A DNA stretch of 64,000 bases from JAAFIW01 sp031414805 (GCA_031414805.1 JANOQJ010000021.1:25590-89589), one strand, 5' to 3'; positions 8,708 to 18,057 are shown, counted from the first letter of the stretch. Notes: a model not told the origin generated them from the sequence alone. Program-made: numbers and translations.

Positions 8708-9130
8708 ATCGTAAATCGGATCCGTTTCAGCCGCTGGCACCATCACCTTCAAGCCCGAAAAGTAATGCCTGAAAAACCCGTCATCTCGGGTCAATAGCGC
8801 ATCGGTTTGCTGCAACGCGTGGGCACCGATCAAAAAATCAGGCGCCGTTCTCTCACGCGGGCCTTTGTTACGGGCATAACCCCGCATGATGCGCGCCGCC
8901 TCCAGCGCCGTTTCCAGGCTCATCGGGTCGTAGTCGATCTGGCAGTCCGCCAGAAATTCACGCAACGTTGGCTCATCCGGGAAGTAGCGGCCCAGCTCGG
9001 CGACCACAACCGCACATACACAAGCCACGCCGCGCGACAAGGCGGCCTCCAGCGCACGCTGCGCGGCGGGGGCGTCTGGTGTGCCTTTAACAATGTCAAA
9101 CAAGACGCTGGAATCAACCGCCGTTTTCAT
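8678..9130 (-). CDS. PIN-domain toxin (VapC-like)
   Basis: A 150-residue PIN-domain ribonuclease. The first acidic residue is in MKTAVDSSVLFDIVKG, further acidic positions are in VAELG and in APDFLIGAHA, and the C-terminal acidic residue is in LLTRDDGFF. VapC-type toxins cleave tRNA or rRNA when not held by their antitoxin. The start ATG 9130 overlaps the antitoxin stop (ATGA), typical of a cotranslated toxin-antitoxin pair; a longer frame exists but would overlap the antitoxin. The last residues (DLNKNSQQPL) and the stop are encoded by the family A repeat at 8645-8707, so the native C-terminus may have been altered by repeat insertion. Confidence 0.85.
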   Translation of the reverse strand: MKTAVDSSVLFDIVKGTPDAPAAQRALEAALSRGVACVCAVVVAELGRYFPDEPTLREFLADCQIDYDPMSLETALEAARIMRGYARNKGPRERTAPDFLIGAHALQQTDALLTRDDGFFRHYFSGLKVMVPAAETDPIYDLNKNSQQPL

Positions 9131-9423
9131 GGCTTGGAGGCTTTGGCTGACTTCGGTTTGTAAGCGGCTTTGTCCGCTGAAGGTTGCCATGGAACGGGCC
9201 GACCCCGCAGCTCAGAGAGGACTTGGTTGGTGGTTTGGCCATCTTGCACGGCACTGCCAATCCAGCGCGTCAAATCCAGCTGCACCCGCTTTTCAATGAC
9301 CAACCGACTGTCTTGCACAGTAACCTGCACCCGCGTCCCAGGCTTCAAACCCAGCGCATCACGCGCTTCTTTGGGAATCACAATTTGGCCGCGTTCGGCG
9401 ATGGTGGTTTCTGCTACGTTCAT
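9127..9423 (-). CDS. AbrB/MazE-type antitoxin
   Basis: A 98-residue protein with a SpoVT/AbrB swapped-hairpin DNA-binding domain at the N-terminus (ETTIAERGQIVIPKEARDAL), followed by a toxin-binding tail rich in basic residues. The start chosen is ATG 9423 (MNVAETT), preceded by AAAAGG; an upstream in-frame start at 9459 lacks a better site. It precedes and overlaps the PIN toxin gene, so it should neutralise that toxin and autorepress the pair. Confidence 0.85.
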   Translation of the reverse strand: MNVAETTIAERGQIVIPKEARDALGLKPGTRVQVTVQDSRLVIEKRVQLDLTRWIGSAVQDGQTTNQVLSELRGRPVPWQPSADKAAYKPKSAKASKP

Positions 9424-9458
9424 ACATACCTTTTGAGTAGGACGTGGAGAGTATGACA

Positions 9459-10064
9459 CTAACCAGCCGCTGGTTCAATATGCTTGCCCGCCTCCCAGCC
9501 CTGCCCACCCACCGCCTGCTGCGCCACCTGCAACGGCACCGCCTCCAGCGGGGTCGCCATGGTGTCGTTCCACCGGTTCAAAAACCCAAACATCGCCACC
9601 ACGCCCAAAATTTCGACGATTTGCGTGTCGCTCCAGTGCACTTGCAGCTGAGCAAACTGCTCGTCAGTCACCGCATTGGGCTGAGCCGCTGCCGCCAGCG
9701 CAAAGTCCAGCGCCAGTCGCTCTTTTTCGCTGTAGTGCGGGCTGCTGGCGTAGACCCAAATGTCGGCCAGCTTGGCATCGCTGACACCAAAGTTCTGCGC
9801 ACCCAGCAAGGTGTGCGCCTGGCAATACAGGCAACCCGACGCCTTACTGGCCAGGTGACCAATCAGCCGGCGAAAACCCAGATCAACCTCCCCCTGCGGA
9901 TCCATCACCGCCGCATTCAGTGTCGCAAGCGCTTGCGCCAGCTTGGGCTTGCGCTGCATCGTCAGCACACTGTTCGGCGTAAAGCCCAGCGTGGTGTGAA
10001 AAAAATCAAAGTGCGGTTTGAGTTCTGGTGTGGTTTCGGGCGGTAAGGGGGCGAGGCGAGGCAT
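9459..10064 (-). CDS. Carboxymuconolactone decarboxylase/AhpD-family protein
   Basis: A 201-residue all-helical AhpD-like protein with the redox motif CLYCQAHT (CxxC followed by H three residues later), as in peroxidase-related alkylhydroperoxidases. Such proteins act as peroxidases or reductase partners in the cytosol. No redox partner gene is adjacent, so its electron donor is unknown. The start is ATG 10064 (MPRLAPLPP) with GGAG upstream. It is a single gene between the toxin-antitoxin pair and ligA. Confidence 0.82.
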   Translation of the reverse strand: MPRLAPLPPETTPELKPHFDFFHTTLGFTPNSVLTMQRKPKLAQALATLNAAVMDPQGEVDLGFRRLIGHLASKASGCLYCQAHTLLGAQNFGVSDAKLADIWVYASSPHYSEKERLALDFALAAAAQPNAVTDEQFAQLQVHWSDTQIVEILGVVAMFGFLNRWNDTMATPLEAVPLQVAQQAVGGQGWEAGKHIEPAAG

Positions 10065-10180
10065 GCAGGTCTCCGGTGGGTATGAAGCTCAAGTGTCCGG
10101 GCAAGAGGCCTTATCTTGAATGCGGCGCATCAACTCACAGAGTGATTTGCAACGGCTGCCCAGTGCGTACAGCCGATTGG

Positions 10181-10236
10181 TTACTACGTATTTGATAGCT
10201 GTTTGAGCAATATTCACTTGGGCTGGAGTTAGTTTT
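10181..10236 (+). repeat. Family A repeat copy
   Basis: TTACTACGTATTTGATAGCTGTTTGAGCA, then AATATTCACTTGGGCTGGAG and a TTTTAA arm. It lies in the 190-bp gap between ligA and the AhpD-like gene; apart from this copy I see nothing in that gap. Confidence 0.85.
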
Positions 10237-10253
10237 AACCAACGTTCGCGGCG

Positions 10254-12311
10254 TCATTGCCCCAGCATCGCCAACAACCCCGCCTCATCCAGCACCGCCA
10301 CCCCCAACTCCGTCGCCTTCTCCAACTTGCTCCCGGCCTCGGCCCCGGCCACGAGATAAGTCGTTTTCTTGCTCACCGAGCCCGACACCTTAGCCCCCGC
10401 CGCCTCCAGCCGGTCTTTGGCTTCGTCGCGGCTGAGCGTGGGCAAGGTGCCGGTGATGACGAAGGTTTTGCCTGACAGGGGTTTGTCGTCTGCAGACGCC
10501 GCGGGCTCGCCCTCCGCCCAGGTGAAGCCGCAGGCCCGCAGTTGCTCCACCACCTCGCGGTTGTGCGGCTGGTCGAAGAAGGTGCGCACGCTTTGGGCGA
10601 CCACGGGCCCCACGTCGGTCACGCCCATCAATTCTTCCAAGCTGGCGGCCATGATGGCGTCGAGCTTGCCGAAGTGGCGGGTTAACGCCTTGGCGGTGCC
10701 CTCGCCAGCGTGGCGGATGCCCAGGCCGAACAGGAAGCGTTGCAACGTGGTTTGCTTTGATTTTTCTAGCGCGGCGAGCACGTTCCGTGCAGATTTTTCG
10801 GCCATGCGGTCTAAATTGGCCAGGGAACCCAGGCCCAGCCGGTACAGGTCGGGCAGGGTTTTGATGATGCCGGCATCGACCAGTTGCTCCACCAGTTTGT
10901 CACCCAGACCCTCCACGTCGACCGCGCGGCGGCTGGCGAAGTGCAGGATGGCTTGCTTGCGCTGGGCGGGGCAAAACAGGCCGCCGGTGCAGCGGTAGTC
11001 GGCTCCTTCCTCGCCATCAACCTGCTCGCGGGCGGCGGCGCTGTTGCACACGGGGCACTGGCGCGGCATGGTGAATAGCGGGGCATTGGGCAGGCGCTTG
11101 TCTGCCAGCACGCCCACCACCTCGGGAATCACGTCGCCCGCGCGCCGCACGATGACGGTGTCGCCCACCCGCACGTCTTTGCGGCGAATTTCGTCTTCGT
11201 TGTGCAGGGTGGCGTTGGTCACTGTCACGCCGCCCACAAACACCGGTGCCAGCTTGGCCACCGGCGTTAGCTTGCCGGTGCGGCCCACTTGTATGTCGAT
11301 GGCCAGCACGGTGGTCAGCTGCTCCTGCGCGGGGTATTTGTGCGCCACCGCCCAGCGCGGCTCACGGCTGATGAAGCCGAGTTGGCGCTGTAGCGCCAGG
11401 CTGTTGACTTTGTAGACCACGCCGTCAATATCGAACGGCAAGGTGTCGCGCAAGGCCCCGATGTGTTGGTGATACGCTATTAATTCTGTAGCTGCTTGAG
11501 CAGTATCTGTACGGGCTGATACCGGAAAACCCCATGTTTTCAGGGTTTGGAGCATGTCCCAATGGGTCAACCACTCTGGGCCGCCTTCTGCGGTAGGTGT
11601 GACCTCGCCCAGACCGTAGGCATAAAAACTCAAGGGCCGCTGGGCGGTGATGTTCGGGTCAAGCTGGCGCACGGCACCGGCGGCGGTGTTGCGCGGGTTG
11701 ATGTAGGTTTTTTCGCCTTTGGCGCGCTGGCGGTCGTTGAGCTGGTCGAAATGGTCACGGCGCATGTAGACCTCGCCGCGCACCTCGAGAACGGGGGGGC
11801 TCCCCGCCTCCAGCCGCAGCGGAATCTGGTGCACCGTGCGGATGTTTTGCGTCACATCCTCCCCGGTTTCCCCGTCACCGCGTGTGGCCGCTTGCACCAG
11901 CACCCCGTTTTCATAGCGCAGGTTGATGGCCAGGCCGTCAAATTTCAACTCGGCCACATATTCCACGGGTGGCGCGGAATCGGCCAGGCCCAGCTCGCGG
12001 CGCACCCGTGCGTCAAAGGCCTGCGCGCCGCTGGGCGTGATGTCGGTTTCGGTACGGATCGACAGCATGGGCACCTTGTGGCGCACCTTGTCAAAACCGT
12101 CCAGCACGGTGCCGCCCACGCGCTGGGTGGGTGAATCCCCCGTGAGTAGCTCGGGGTGCGCGGCTTCCAGCGCTTGAAGCTCCTGGAACAGCCGGTCGTA
12201 CTCGGCATCGGGCACCTCGGGGTTGTCTTGCACGTAGTAGCGGTGGGCGTAGCGGTGCAGCAGGGTGTGCAATTGGGCAGCGCGTTGGGCTGGTGCAGAG
12301 GTGTCGGTCAT
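10254..12311 (-). CDS. ligA: NAD-dependent DNA ligase LigA
   Basis: A 685-residue replicative and repair ligase that seals nicks using NAD+. Visible in order: domain Ia (HRYYVQDNPEVPDAEYDRL), adenylation motif with the active-site lysine (ELKFDGLAINL), OB fold, a four-cysteine zinc finger (CPVC...C...C), helix-hairpin-helix repeats and a C-terminal BRCT domain (KTFVITGTLPTLSRDEAK). The ATG at 12311 (MTDTSAPAQ) is preferred over an upstream TTG at 12341. The segment after GFPVSAR, TDTAQAATELIAY, is encoded by a family A repeat-like stretch, yet the protein is not longer there than E. coli LigA as I remember it. Confidence 0.96.
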   Translation of the reverse strand: MTDTSAPAQRAAQLHTLLHRYAHRYYVQDNPEVPDAEYDRLFQELQALEAAHPELLTGDSPTQRVGGTVLDGFDKVRHKVPMLSIRTETDITPSGAQAFDARVRRELGLADSAPPVEYVAELKFDGLAINLRYENGVLVQAATRGDGETGEDVTQNIRTVHQIPLRLEAGSPPVLEVRGEVYMRRDHFDQLNDRQRAKGEKTYINPRNTAAGAVRQLDPNITAQRPLSFYAYGLGEVTPTAEGGPEWLTHWDMLQTLKTWGFPVSARTDTAQAATELIAYHQHIGALRDTLPFDIDGVVYKVNSLALQRQLGFISREPRWAVAHKYPAQEQLTTVLAIDIQVGRTGKLTPVAKLAPVFVGGVTVTNATLHNEDEIRRKDVRVGDTVIVRRAGDVIPEVVGVLADKRLPNAPLFTMPRQCPVCNSAAAREQVDGEEGADYRCTGGLFCPAQRKQAILHFASRRAVDVEGLGDKLVEQLVDAGIIKTLPDLYRLGLGSLANLDRMAEKSARNVLAALEKSKQTTLQRFLFGLGIRHAGEGTAKALTRHFGKLDAIMAASLEELMGVTDVGPVVAQSVRTFFDQPHNREVVEQLRACGFTWAEGEPAASADDKPLSGKTFVITGTLPTLSRDEAKDRLEAAGAKVSGSVSKKTTYLVAGAEAGSKLEKATELGVAVLDEAGLLAMLGQ
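11474..11520 (+). repeat. Family A repeat copy inside ligA
   Basis: CGCTATTAATTCTGTAGCTG, CTTGAGCAGTATCTGTACGG and GCTGAT follow the consensus closely over ~45 bp. On the ligA strand it reads D-T-A-Q-A-A-T-E-L-I-A, in frame, within the adenylation domain. Confidence 0.8.
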
Positions 12312-12406
12312 TGGAAAACGTCTGGGTGAAAGATGCCCCAAGTTTGCCCTGACTTCAAGAACGCACGAGCCTGCTGATAATCCGCCTATTGCCCACAGGA
12401 AGCGCC

Positions 12407-13615
12407 ATGACCCCTGCCACCACCGAAGCCACCCCTACTCCTATTAGCGACGCCACCCGCGCCCAGCGCTGGCGCCTGGTGCTGGGCAGCGAGGCCGACG
12501 CCGCGTGCGGCGCGCTGGCAGGCCCCGCCTTGCAAATGGACCAAGCCCTGGCCGCACTGTACGAACCCCAAGGCCCCAACGGCCTGGCCAAACGCCAGGG
12601 TGGGCGCGGTGGCTCCGCACCCAACGTGGCGCGCTGGCTGGGCGACATTCGCAAATACTTCCCCGCGCAAGTGGTGCAGGTGATGCAGCGCGACGCGCTG
12701 GCGCGGCTGGACATGCGCGACATGCTGCTGCAGCCCGAAATGCTGGAAACCGTGCAGCCCGACGTGCACCTGGTGGCCAACTTGGTGGCCCTGGGCAGCG
12801 TGATTCCGGCCAAAACCAAAGACACGGCCCGCATGGTGGTGCGCAAGGTGGTGGACGCGCTGATGGAAAAGCTCAACGACCCGCTGCGCAGCGCCATCAG
12901 CGGCGCGCTGGACCGCAGCCGCCGCAACCGCCGCCCGCGCCATAGCGAAATTGACTGGCACCGCACCATCCGCGCCAACCTGAAGCACTGGCAGCCGGAG
13001 TACCGCACCATCGTGCCCGAAACCCTGGTGGGCTATGGCCGCAAAGCCCGCCGCCCGCAGCGCGAGGTGGTGCTGTGTATTGACCAAAGCGGCTCCATGG
13101 CGCAGTCGGTCGTTTACTCCAGCATCTTCGCGGCCGTGATGGCCAGCCTGCCCGCGGTGTCGACCAAGCTGGTGGTGTTCGACACGGCGGTGGTCGATTT
13201 GACCGAGAAGCTGGACGACCCGGTAGAGCTGTTGTTTGGCGTGCAACTGGGCGGCGGCACCGACATCAACCGCGCGGTGGGCTACTGCGAAAGCCTGATC
13301 CGCGAGCCGCGCAACACGATTTTGGTGTTGATCTCTGACTTGTACGAAGGCGGTGTGGAAGCCAACCTGCTGGCCCGCGCGCAAAGCCTAGTCGGTTCGG
13401 GCGTGCAGTTCATCACCTTGCTGGCCCTGAGCGACGAAGGCGCACCCGCCTACGACCGTGAACTGGCCGCCAAACTGGCTGCGCTGGGCGTACCCTCGTT
13501 TGCGTGCACGCCCGATGCGTTTCCGGGTTTGATGGCGGCAGCCATTCGCAAAGACGATGTGTCGGCTTGGGCGGCTGGGCAGGGGTTGGTGACGAGTCGG
13601 GCGGCGCCGCGGTGA
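12407..13615 (+). CDS. VWA-domain protein (CoxE/YehP-like), orphan
   Basis: A 402-residue protein with a helical N-terminal region and a C-terminal von Willebrand A domain carrying a complete MIDAS: DQSGSM, the threonine in GGGTDINR and the aspartate in LISDLYEGG. The start is ATG 12407, preceded by AGGAA; an upstream in-frame TTG is less likely. Proteins of this type usually work with a MoxR-family AAA+ ATPase, but none is adjacent here, ligA being divergent on one side and a gene remnant on the other. The substrate or partner is unknown. Confidence 0.8.
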   Translation: MTPATTEATPTPISDATRAQRWRLVLGSEADAACGALAGPALQMDQALAALYEPQGPNGLAKRQGGRGGSAPNVARWLGDIRKYFPAQVVQVMQRDALARLDMRDMLLQPEMLETVQPDVHLVANLVALGSVIPAKTKDTARMVVRKVVDALMEKLNDPLRSAISGALDRSRRNRRPRHSEIDWHRTIRANLKHWQPEYRTIVPETLVGYGRKARRPQREVVLCIDQSGSMAQSVVYSSIFAAVMASLPAVSTKLVVFDTAVVDLTEKLDDPVELLFGVQLGGGTDINRAVGYCESLIREPRNTILVLISDLYEGGVEANLLARAQSLVGSGVQFITLLALSDEGAPAYDRELAAKLAALGVPSFACTPDAFPGLMAAAIRKDDVSAWAAGQGLVTSRAAPR

Positions 13616-13643
13616 ATTCGCCATTCGCAAAGATGCCAGCTAA

Positions 13644-13832
13644 GCCTTCAAGTTGTCTGGCTTGAGCTTTGACAGCAAATTCAGTTTCGCAAGCTGCGTG
13701 GAGCTGGACTATTCAGACACCTGGTTCCAGGTGCCACCCAAAGCACCCCACGGCCAGTGCCCCAAGCTGGGTGTGCTGCACGCTGTGTATGCCAAAGCGG
13801 CGTATACGGCGTACCAGGCGAGTGGGCTCTGA
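13644..13832 (+). pseudogene. Gene remnant, C-terminal fragment, family not recognised
   Basis: An open frame of ~62 codons with no ATG, bounded upstream by a stop at 13641 and ending in TGA at 13830-13832. The translation contains ELDYSDTWFQVPPKAPHG and AVYAKAAYTAYQASGL. It looks like protein sequence rather than noise, with no visible start or promoter. The stretch just upstream (around 13618-13633) repeats GCCATTCGCAAAGA from the end of the VWA gene (13541-13555), as might be left by a deletion or duplication event. Confidence 0.35.
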
Positions 13833-13890
13833 GTAGTCATCGCACGAAACAGCTTCGTGTGTTGTATCTACCTCAGTAGCGACCGGTTTT

Positions 13891-13952
13891 TAAGCAAAAC
13901 AGGCCTTAAGCCCTTGCAGAGACTGCTCAAGCAGCTATTGAATCAGTAGCAA
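13891..13952 (-). repeat. Family A repeat, full-length, minus orientation
   Basis: Read on the minus strand: GCTACTGATTCAATAGCTGC, TTGAGCAGTCTCTGCAAGGG, then CTTAAGGCCTGTTTTGCTTA. It lies just beyond the stop of the VCBS-repeat gene. Together with the gene remnant it fills the 340-bp gap between the VWA and VCBS genes. Confidence 0.88.
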
Positions 13953-13956
13953 ACAC

Positions 13957-16900
13957 TCAGGCCCAGAAGTTCCCCGGCAGCAGATCAGGTGGCAGGCCAA
14001 TGAGGGTCAGGGGGAGATTGCCCGCGCCACCCGTGACCGCAATGCTGCCGTTGGCCAGCCCATCGGCATCAAATACACCGCCATCGGTAATCGCAAAGTC
14101 AATGCGCAGCTTGTCGCCCACGGTTTCCATGCCTGTGGCGATGTTGTTCCAGATGCCGTTTGCGGTTTTGATCCAGTAGCCGTTGGGGTTCGCGCTGGCA
14201 TCTACAAAGATGCTGAAAGTTTCGGTTTGGCCTGCTGCGCCAATGGCGGCGTTGAAGCTGATGGGGTTGGGCAGGCTGGAGCCCGTGGGCAAACCCGTTG
14301 GTGGGGTTTGTAGCTGAAAGTTGGTGATCAAGGCTTGGTTGGGGTCGGTGTTCGTGACGCCCTTACTGGAATCGGCCACCACGGTTAGAAAGCGGTTGGC
14401 GGTGCCGGGCAAGGGTGCGGACACCACATTGGCCTGGTTCGTATCCAGCATGCCGTCGCCATTGCCGTCACCGGTCAGACCCGCGGGAGCGGGCGGGCGA
14501 ACCAGAATTTCCTGTGCGTCGAGCACGCCGTCGCCATCGGTGTCCGGGTTGGCTGGCGACGGCTCCGGTGGGGGCGGGGTGGTGTTGATCACGATGGCTT
14601 TGTTAGCCCCCAGTGATCCGGCGGCTGCGGGTGCGGCCAGCGTGAGCACGGCGTTATTGCCCGCTGCATCACGAAGGGTGCCGCCGTTCAAGTCCAGGGC
14701 GCTGGTGCTGATTTGATCCAGGTCGGCGGATGTATCACCGGCTTGCACGGTGTAGGTGAAGGTCAGCGTGGTGGTGCCAGAGCCGGATGTGTAAACCGCG
14801 TTGCGGTCGGTGGTACCGGTTTCCAGGGTGAGCGTGGGCGCACCGGTGACGATGACGGCTTCGTTGAAGGTCACGGTGAGGGCAATCGTGCTGCCCATGC
14901 CGTAAGTACCGTTGGCGGTGGTGGCTGTGACGGGGGCCACTGGGTTGGCGGTGTTCAGCTGCACCACGGTATTGCCAGCGGTGTTGCCGATCAAGGCGTC
15001 CAGGTCGCCGTCGCCGTCTATGTCTATCCAACTGGGGCTGGCAAAGCTGCCCGAATTGGCCAAGCCATAAGGATTGGTGATGGCTTCGCCAAAGGCGGGG
15101 CTCGTCGTACTGCCGGTGTTCAGTTGAACCACGATGTTGCCAGCAGCGTTGCCAATCCAGGCATCCAGGTCGCCATCGCCGTCGATGTCCACAAATCGGG
15201 GGGTGGCCTCGATGCCCGCATCAGCCAAACCATAGGGGTTGGTGATGGCTGCCGCAAAAGCGGGGCTTGTGGCGCTGCCAGTATTCAACTGCACCACGGT
15301 GTTCCCAAAGCCGTTGCCAATCAAGGCATCCAGGTCACCGTCGCCGTCGATGTCGACCAAGCTGGGGCTGGCGTAGCTGCCCACATCGTTCAGACCGTAG
15401 GGGTTGGTGGTGGCTACGCCAAAGGCAGGGCTGGTGGCGCTACCGGTATTCAGTTGCACCAGGGTGTTGCCACTGTCGTTGCCTATCAAGGCATCCAGGT
15501 CACCGTCGCCGTCGATGTCGACCAAGCTGAGGCTGGCGGCGAAGTCCACATCAGCCAAGCCGTAGCGGTTGGTCGTGGGTGCGCCAAAAGCGGGAACGGC
15601 GCTACTGCCGATGTTCAGTTGCACCACGGTGTTGCCAAAGCTGTTGCCAATCAAGGCGTCCAGGTCGCCGTCACCGTCTATGTCGACAAAGCTGGGACTG
15701 GCGTAGTTGCCCACATCGGCCAGGCCATAAGGGCCGGTGGTGGCTGCGTCAAACACCGGGGTGAACAGCGCACCTCTAGGGGCGGTGCCGTCAATCACGA
15801 TGGCTTGGTTGGCACCTAGCGAGCCTGCTGCGCCGGGGGCAGCCAGGGTGAGGATGGCGTGGTTGCCTGCGGCGTCGCGGATGGCGCCGCCGTTCAAGGC
15901 CAGGGCGGTGGTGCTGAGTTGATCCAGGTCGACTGATGTGTCACCGGCTTGCACCGTGTAGGTGAAGGTGAGCGTGGTGGTGCCCGAGCCTGATGTGTAA
16001 ACCGCGTTGCGGTCGGTGGTGCCGGTTTCCAGGCGCAAGGTGGGCGCGCCGGTGACGATGACGGCTTCGTTGAAGGCCACCGTGAGGGTGATGACGCTGC
16101 CTGCGCCATAAGTGCCGTTGGCGGTGGCGGCGGTGACGGGTGCTACCGGGTTGGCAGTGTTCAGTTGCACCACGGTGAAGCCATTGCTCTCGCCAATCAT
16201 GGCATCGAGGTCACCGTCACCATCGATGTCCACCAAGCTGGGGCTGGCGTAAAAGTCCAAAAAATCGATCAGGCCGTAGGGGTTGGTGGTGGCTGCGCCA
16301 AAGGCGGGGCTCGTCGCACTGCCGGTGTTTAGTTGCACCACGGTGTTGCCACGATCGTTACCAATCAAGGCATCCAGGTCACCGTCACCGTCGATGTCCA
16401 CCAAGCTGGGGCTGGCGTACAAGCCCACGTCTACCAGGCCGTAAGGGTTGGCGGTGGCCGCTGCAAAGGCGGGGCTGGTGGCGCTGCCGGTGTTCAGTTG
16501 CACCACGGTGTTGCCATTGCTCTCTCCAATCAAGGCATCCAGATCACCATCACCGTCAATGTCTACAAAGCTGGGGCTGGCGGAAATGCCCACATCCGAC
16601 AGGCCGTAGGGGTTGGTGATGGGGGCAGAAAAGGCGGGGCTGGTGGCACTGCCGGTGTTCAGTTGCACCACGGTGTTGCCAAATTGCTCGCCAATCAAGG
16701 CATCCAGGTCACCGTCACCGTCAATGTCTACAAAGCTGGGGCTGGCGGAAGTGCCCACGTCTGTCAGGCCGTAGGGGTTGGTGGTTTGCGCGGCGAAGTT
16801 GATCGGGCCGATGAGTGCGCCGCGCGGCGCAACACCATCCACCACGATGTTGGCGTTGGCCCCCAGCGAGCCTGTTGCACCGGGGGCAGCCAGGGTGAGG

Positions 16901-18057
16901 ATGGCGTTATTGCCAGCCGTGTCGCGGATGGTTGCGCCATTGAGCTTCAAGGCGCTGGCGTTGACCACGTCCAGATCTGCTGAGGTGTCGCCTTGGCGCA
17001 CCGTGTAGCTGAAGGTCAGCGTGGTGGTGCCTGAACCGCTGGTGTAGGTGGCTGCCCGGTCGGTGGTGCCGGTTTGCAGGGCGATAGACGGCGTGCCGCC
17101 CGCCACGAAGACGGCTTCGTTGAAGGCGATGGTGAAGGTGATGACGCTGCCCACGCCGTAGCGCCCATTGGCGGTGGTAGGCGTGATGGCAACAACCGGG
17201 TTGGCGGTGTTCAGTTGCACCACGGTATTGCCATCACTGTTGCCAATCAAGGCATCCAGGTCACCGTCACCGTCAATGTCTACCAAGCTGGGGCTCGCGG
17301 AGCCACCCACATCGGCCAGGCCATAGGGGTTGGTGGTGGCAGCAGCAAACGCGGGGCTGGTGGTGCTGCCGGTGTTCAGGCGCACCACCGTGTTGCCATC
17401 AAAGTTGCCAATCAAGGAATCCAGATCACCGTCACCGTCAATATCAACAAAGCTGGGGCTTCCAGACACGCCCGCAGTGGCCAGGCCGTAGGGGTTGGTT
17501 GTGGCCGCGGCAAAGGCGGGGCTGGTGGGGCTGCCGGTGTTCAGTTGCACCACGACGTTGCCAAAAAAATCGCCAATCAAGGCATCCAGGTCACTGTCAC
17601 CGTCGATGTCCACCAAGCTGGCGCTGGCAAAGCTGCCCACGTCTAGCAGGCCGTAGGGGTTGATGGTGGGGGCCGCAAACGCGGGGCTGGTGGCACTGCC
17701 GGTGTTCAGTTGCACCACCGTGTTGCCACGGTCGTTGCCAATCAAGGCATCCAGGTCACCGTCACCGTCAACATCCACAAAGCTGGGGCTGGCAAGGAAG
17801 CCTACATTGGCAAGGCCGTAGGGGTTAGTGGTGGCTGCAGCAAAGGCGGGCCCAGTTGCGCTGCCGGTGTTCAGTTGCACCAGGGTGTTGCCAACGCCGT
17901 TGCCAATCAAGGCATCCAGGTCACCGTCGCCGTCAATGTCCACCAAGCTGAGGCTCGCGGAGGCGCCCACATCAGCCAGACCGTAGGGGTTGGCGGTGGG
18001 GGCGGCGAAGTTGGTTGGGCCTGTGAGCGTGCCGTGCGGGCGGGTGGTATCTAGCAT
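13957..18057 (-). CDS. Large VCBS/FG-GAP repeat protein with Ig-like and choice-of-anchor domains
   Basis: A 1366-residue, strongly repetitive protein. It has 14 repeats of ~50 residues built around VDIDGDGDLDALIGN...GNTVVQLNTG (calcium-binding DxDGDGD loops of FG-GAP/VCBS beta-propeller type), in blocks of 5, 4 and 5. Each block is followed by a ~110-residue Ig/cadherin-like domain (FNEAVIVTGAPTL; YTVQAGDTS). The C-terminus has DTDGDGVLD thrombospondin-3-like calcium loops and ends with a choice-of-anchor-type domain (NPNGYWIKTANGIWNN). ATG 18057 with GGAG 8 nt upstream is preferred over GTG 18066. No signal peptide is visible, so secretion may use a type I system not encoded here (inference). 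It is likely a surface or extracellular adhesive protein. The promoter region is shared with the response-regulator gene. Confidence 0.85.
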   Translation of the reverse strand: MLDTTRPHGTLTGPTNFAAPTANPYGLADVGASASLSLVDIDGDGDLDALIGNGVGNTLVQLNTGSATGPAFAAATTNPYGLANVGFLASPSFVDVDGDGDLDALIGNDRGNTVVQLNTGSATSPAFAAPTINPYGLLDVGSFASASLVDIDGDSDLDALIGDFFGNVVVQLNTGSPTSPAFAAATTNPYGLATAGVSGSPSFVDIDGDGDLDSLIGNFDGNTVVRLNTGSTTSPAFAAATTNPYGLADVGGSASPSLVDIDGDGDLDALIGNSDGNTVVQLNTANPVVAITPTTANGRYGVGSVITFTIAFNEAVFVAGGTPSIALQTGTTDRAATYTSGSGTTTLTFSYTVRQGDTSADLDVVNASALKLNGATIRDTAGNNAILTLAAPGATGSLGANANIVVDGVAPRGALIGPINFAAQTTNPYGLTDVGTSASPSFVDIDGDGDLDALIGEQFGNTVVQLNTGSATSPAFSAPITNPYGLSDVGISASPSFVDIDGDGDLDALIGESNGNTVVQLNTGSATSPAFAAATANPYGLVDVGLYASPSLVDIDGDGDLDALIGNDRGNTVVQLNTGSATSPAFGAATTNPYGLIDFLDFYASPSLVDIDGDGDLDAMIGESNGFTVVQLNTANPVAPVTAATANGTYGAGSVITLTVAFNEAVIVTGAPTLRLETGTTDRNAVYTSGSGTTTLTFTYTVQAGDTSVDLDQLSTTALALNGGAIRDAAGNHAILTLAAPGAAGSLGANQAIVIDGTAPRGALFTPVFDAATTGPYGLADVGNYASPSFVDIDGDGDLDALIGNSFGNTVVQLNIGSSAVPAFGAPTTNRYGLADVDFAASLSLVDIDGDGDLDALIGNDSGNTLVQLNTGSATSPAFGVATTNPYGLNDVGSYASPSLVDIDGDGDLDALIGNGFGNTVVQLNTGSATSPAFAAAITNPYGLADAGIEATPRFVDIDGDGDLDAWIGNAAGNIVVQLNTGSTTSPAFGEAITNPYGLANSGSFASPSWIDIDGDGDLDALIGNTAGNTVVQLNTANPVAPVTATTANGTYGMGSTIALTVTFNEAVIVTGAPTLTLETGTTDRNAVYTSGSGTTTLTFTYTVQAGDTSADLDQISTSALDLNGGTLRDAAGNNAVLTLAAPAAAGSLGANKAIVINTTPPPPEPSPANPDTDGDGVLDAQEILVRPPAPAGLTGDGNGDGMLDTNQANVVSAPLPGTANRFLTVVADSSKGVTNTDPNQALITNFQLQTPPTGLPTGSSLPNPISFNAAIGAAGQTETFSIFVDASANPNGYWIKTANGIWNNIATGMETVGDKLRIDFAITDGGVFDADGLANGSIAVTGGAGNLPLTLIGLPPDLLPGNFWA

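Noticed and set aside
14713..17646. Long plus-strand open frames (up to 368 codons) antisense to the VCBS-repeat gene
   Set aside because: They arise because the repeat unit happens to lack stops on the other strand; the translations are Gly/Val/His-rich copies of one another with no start signals.
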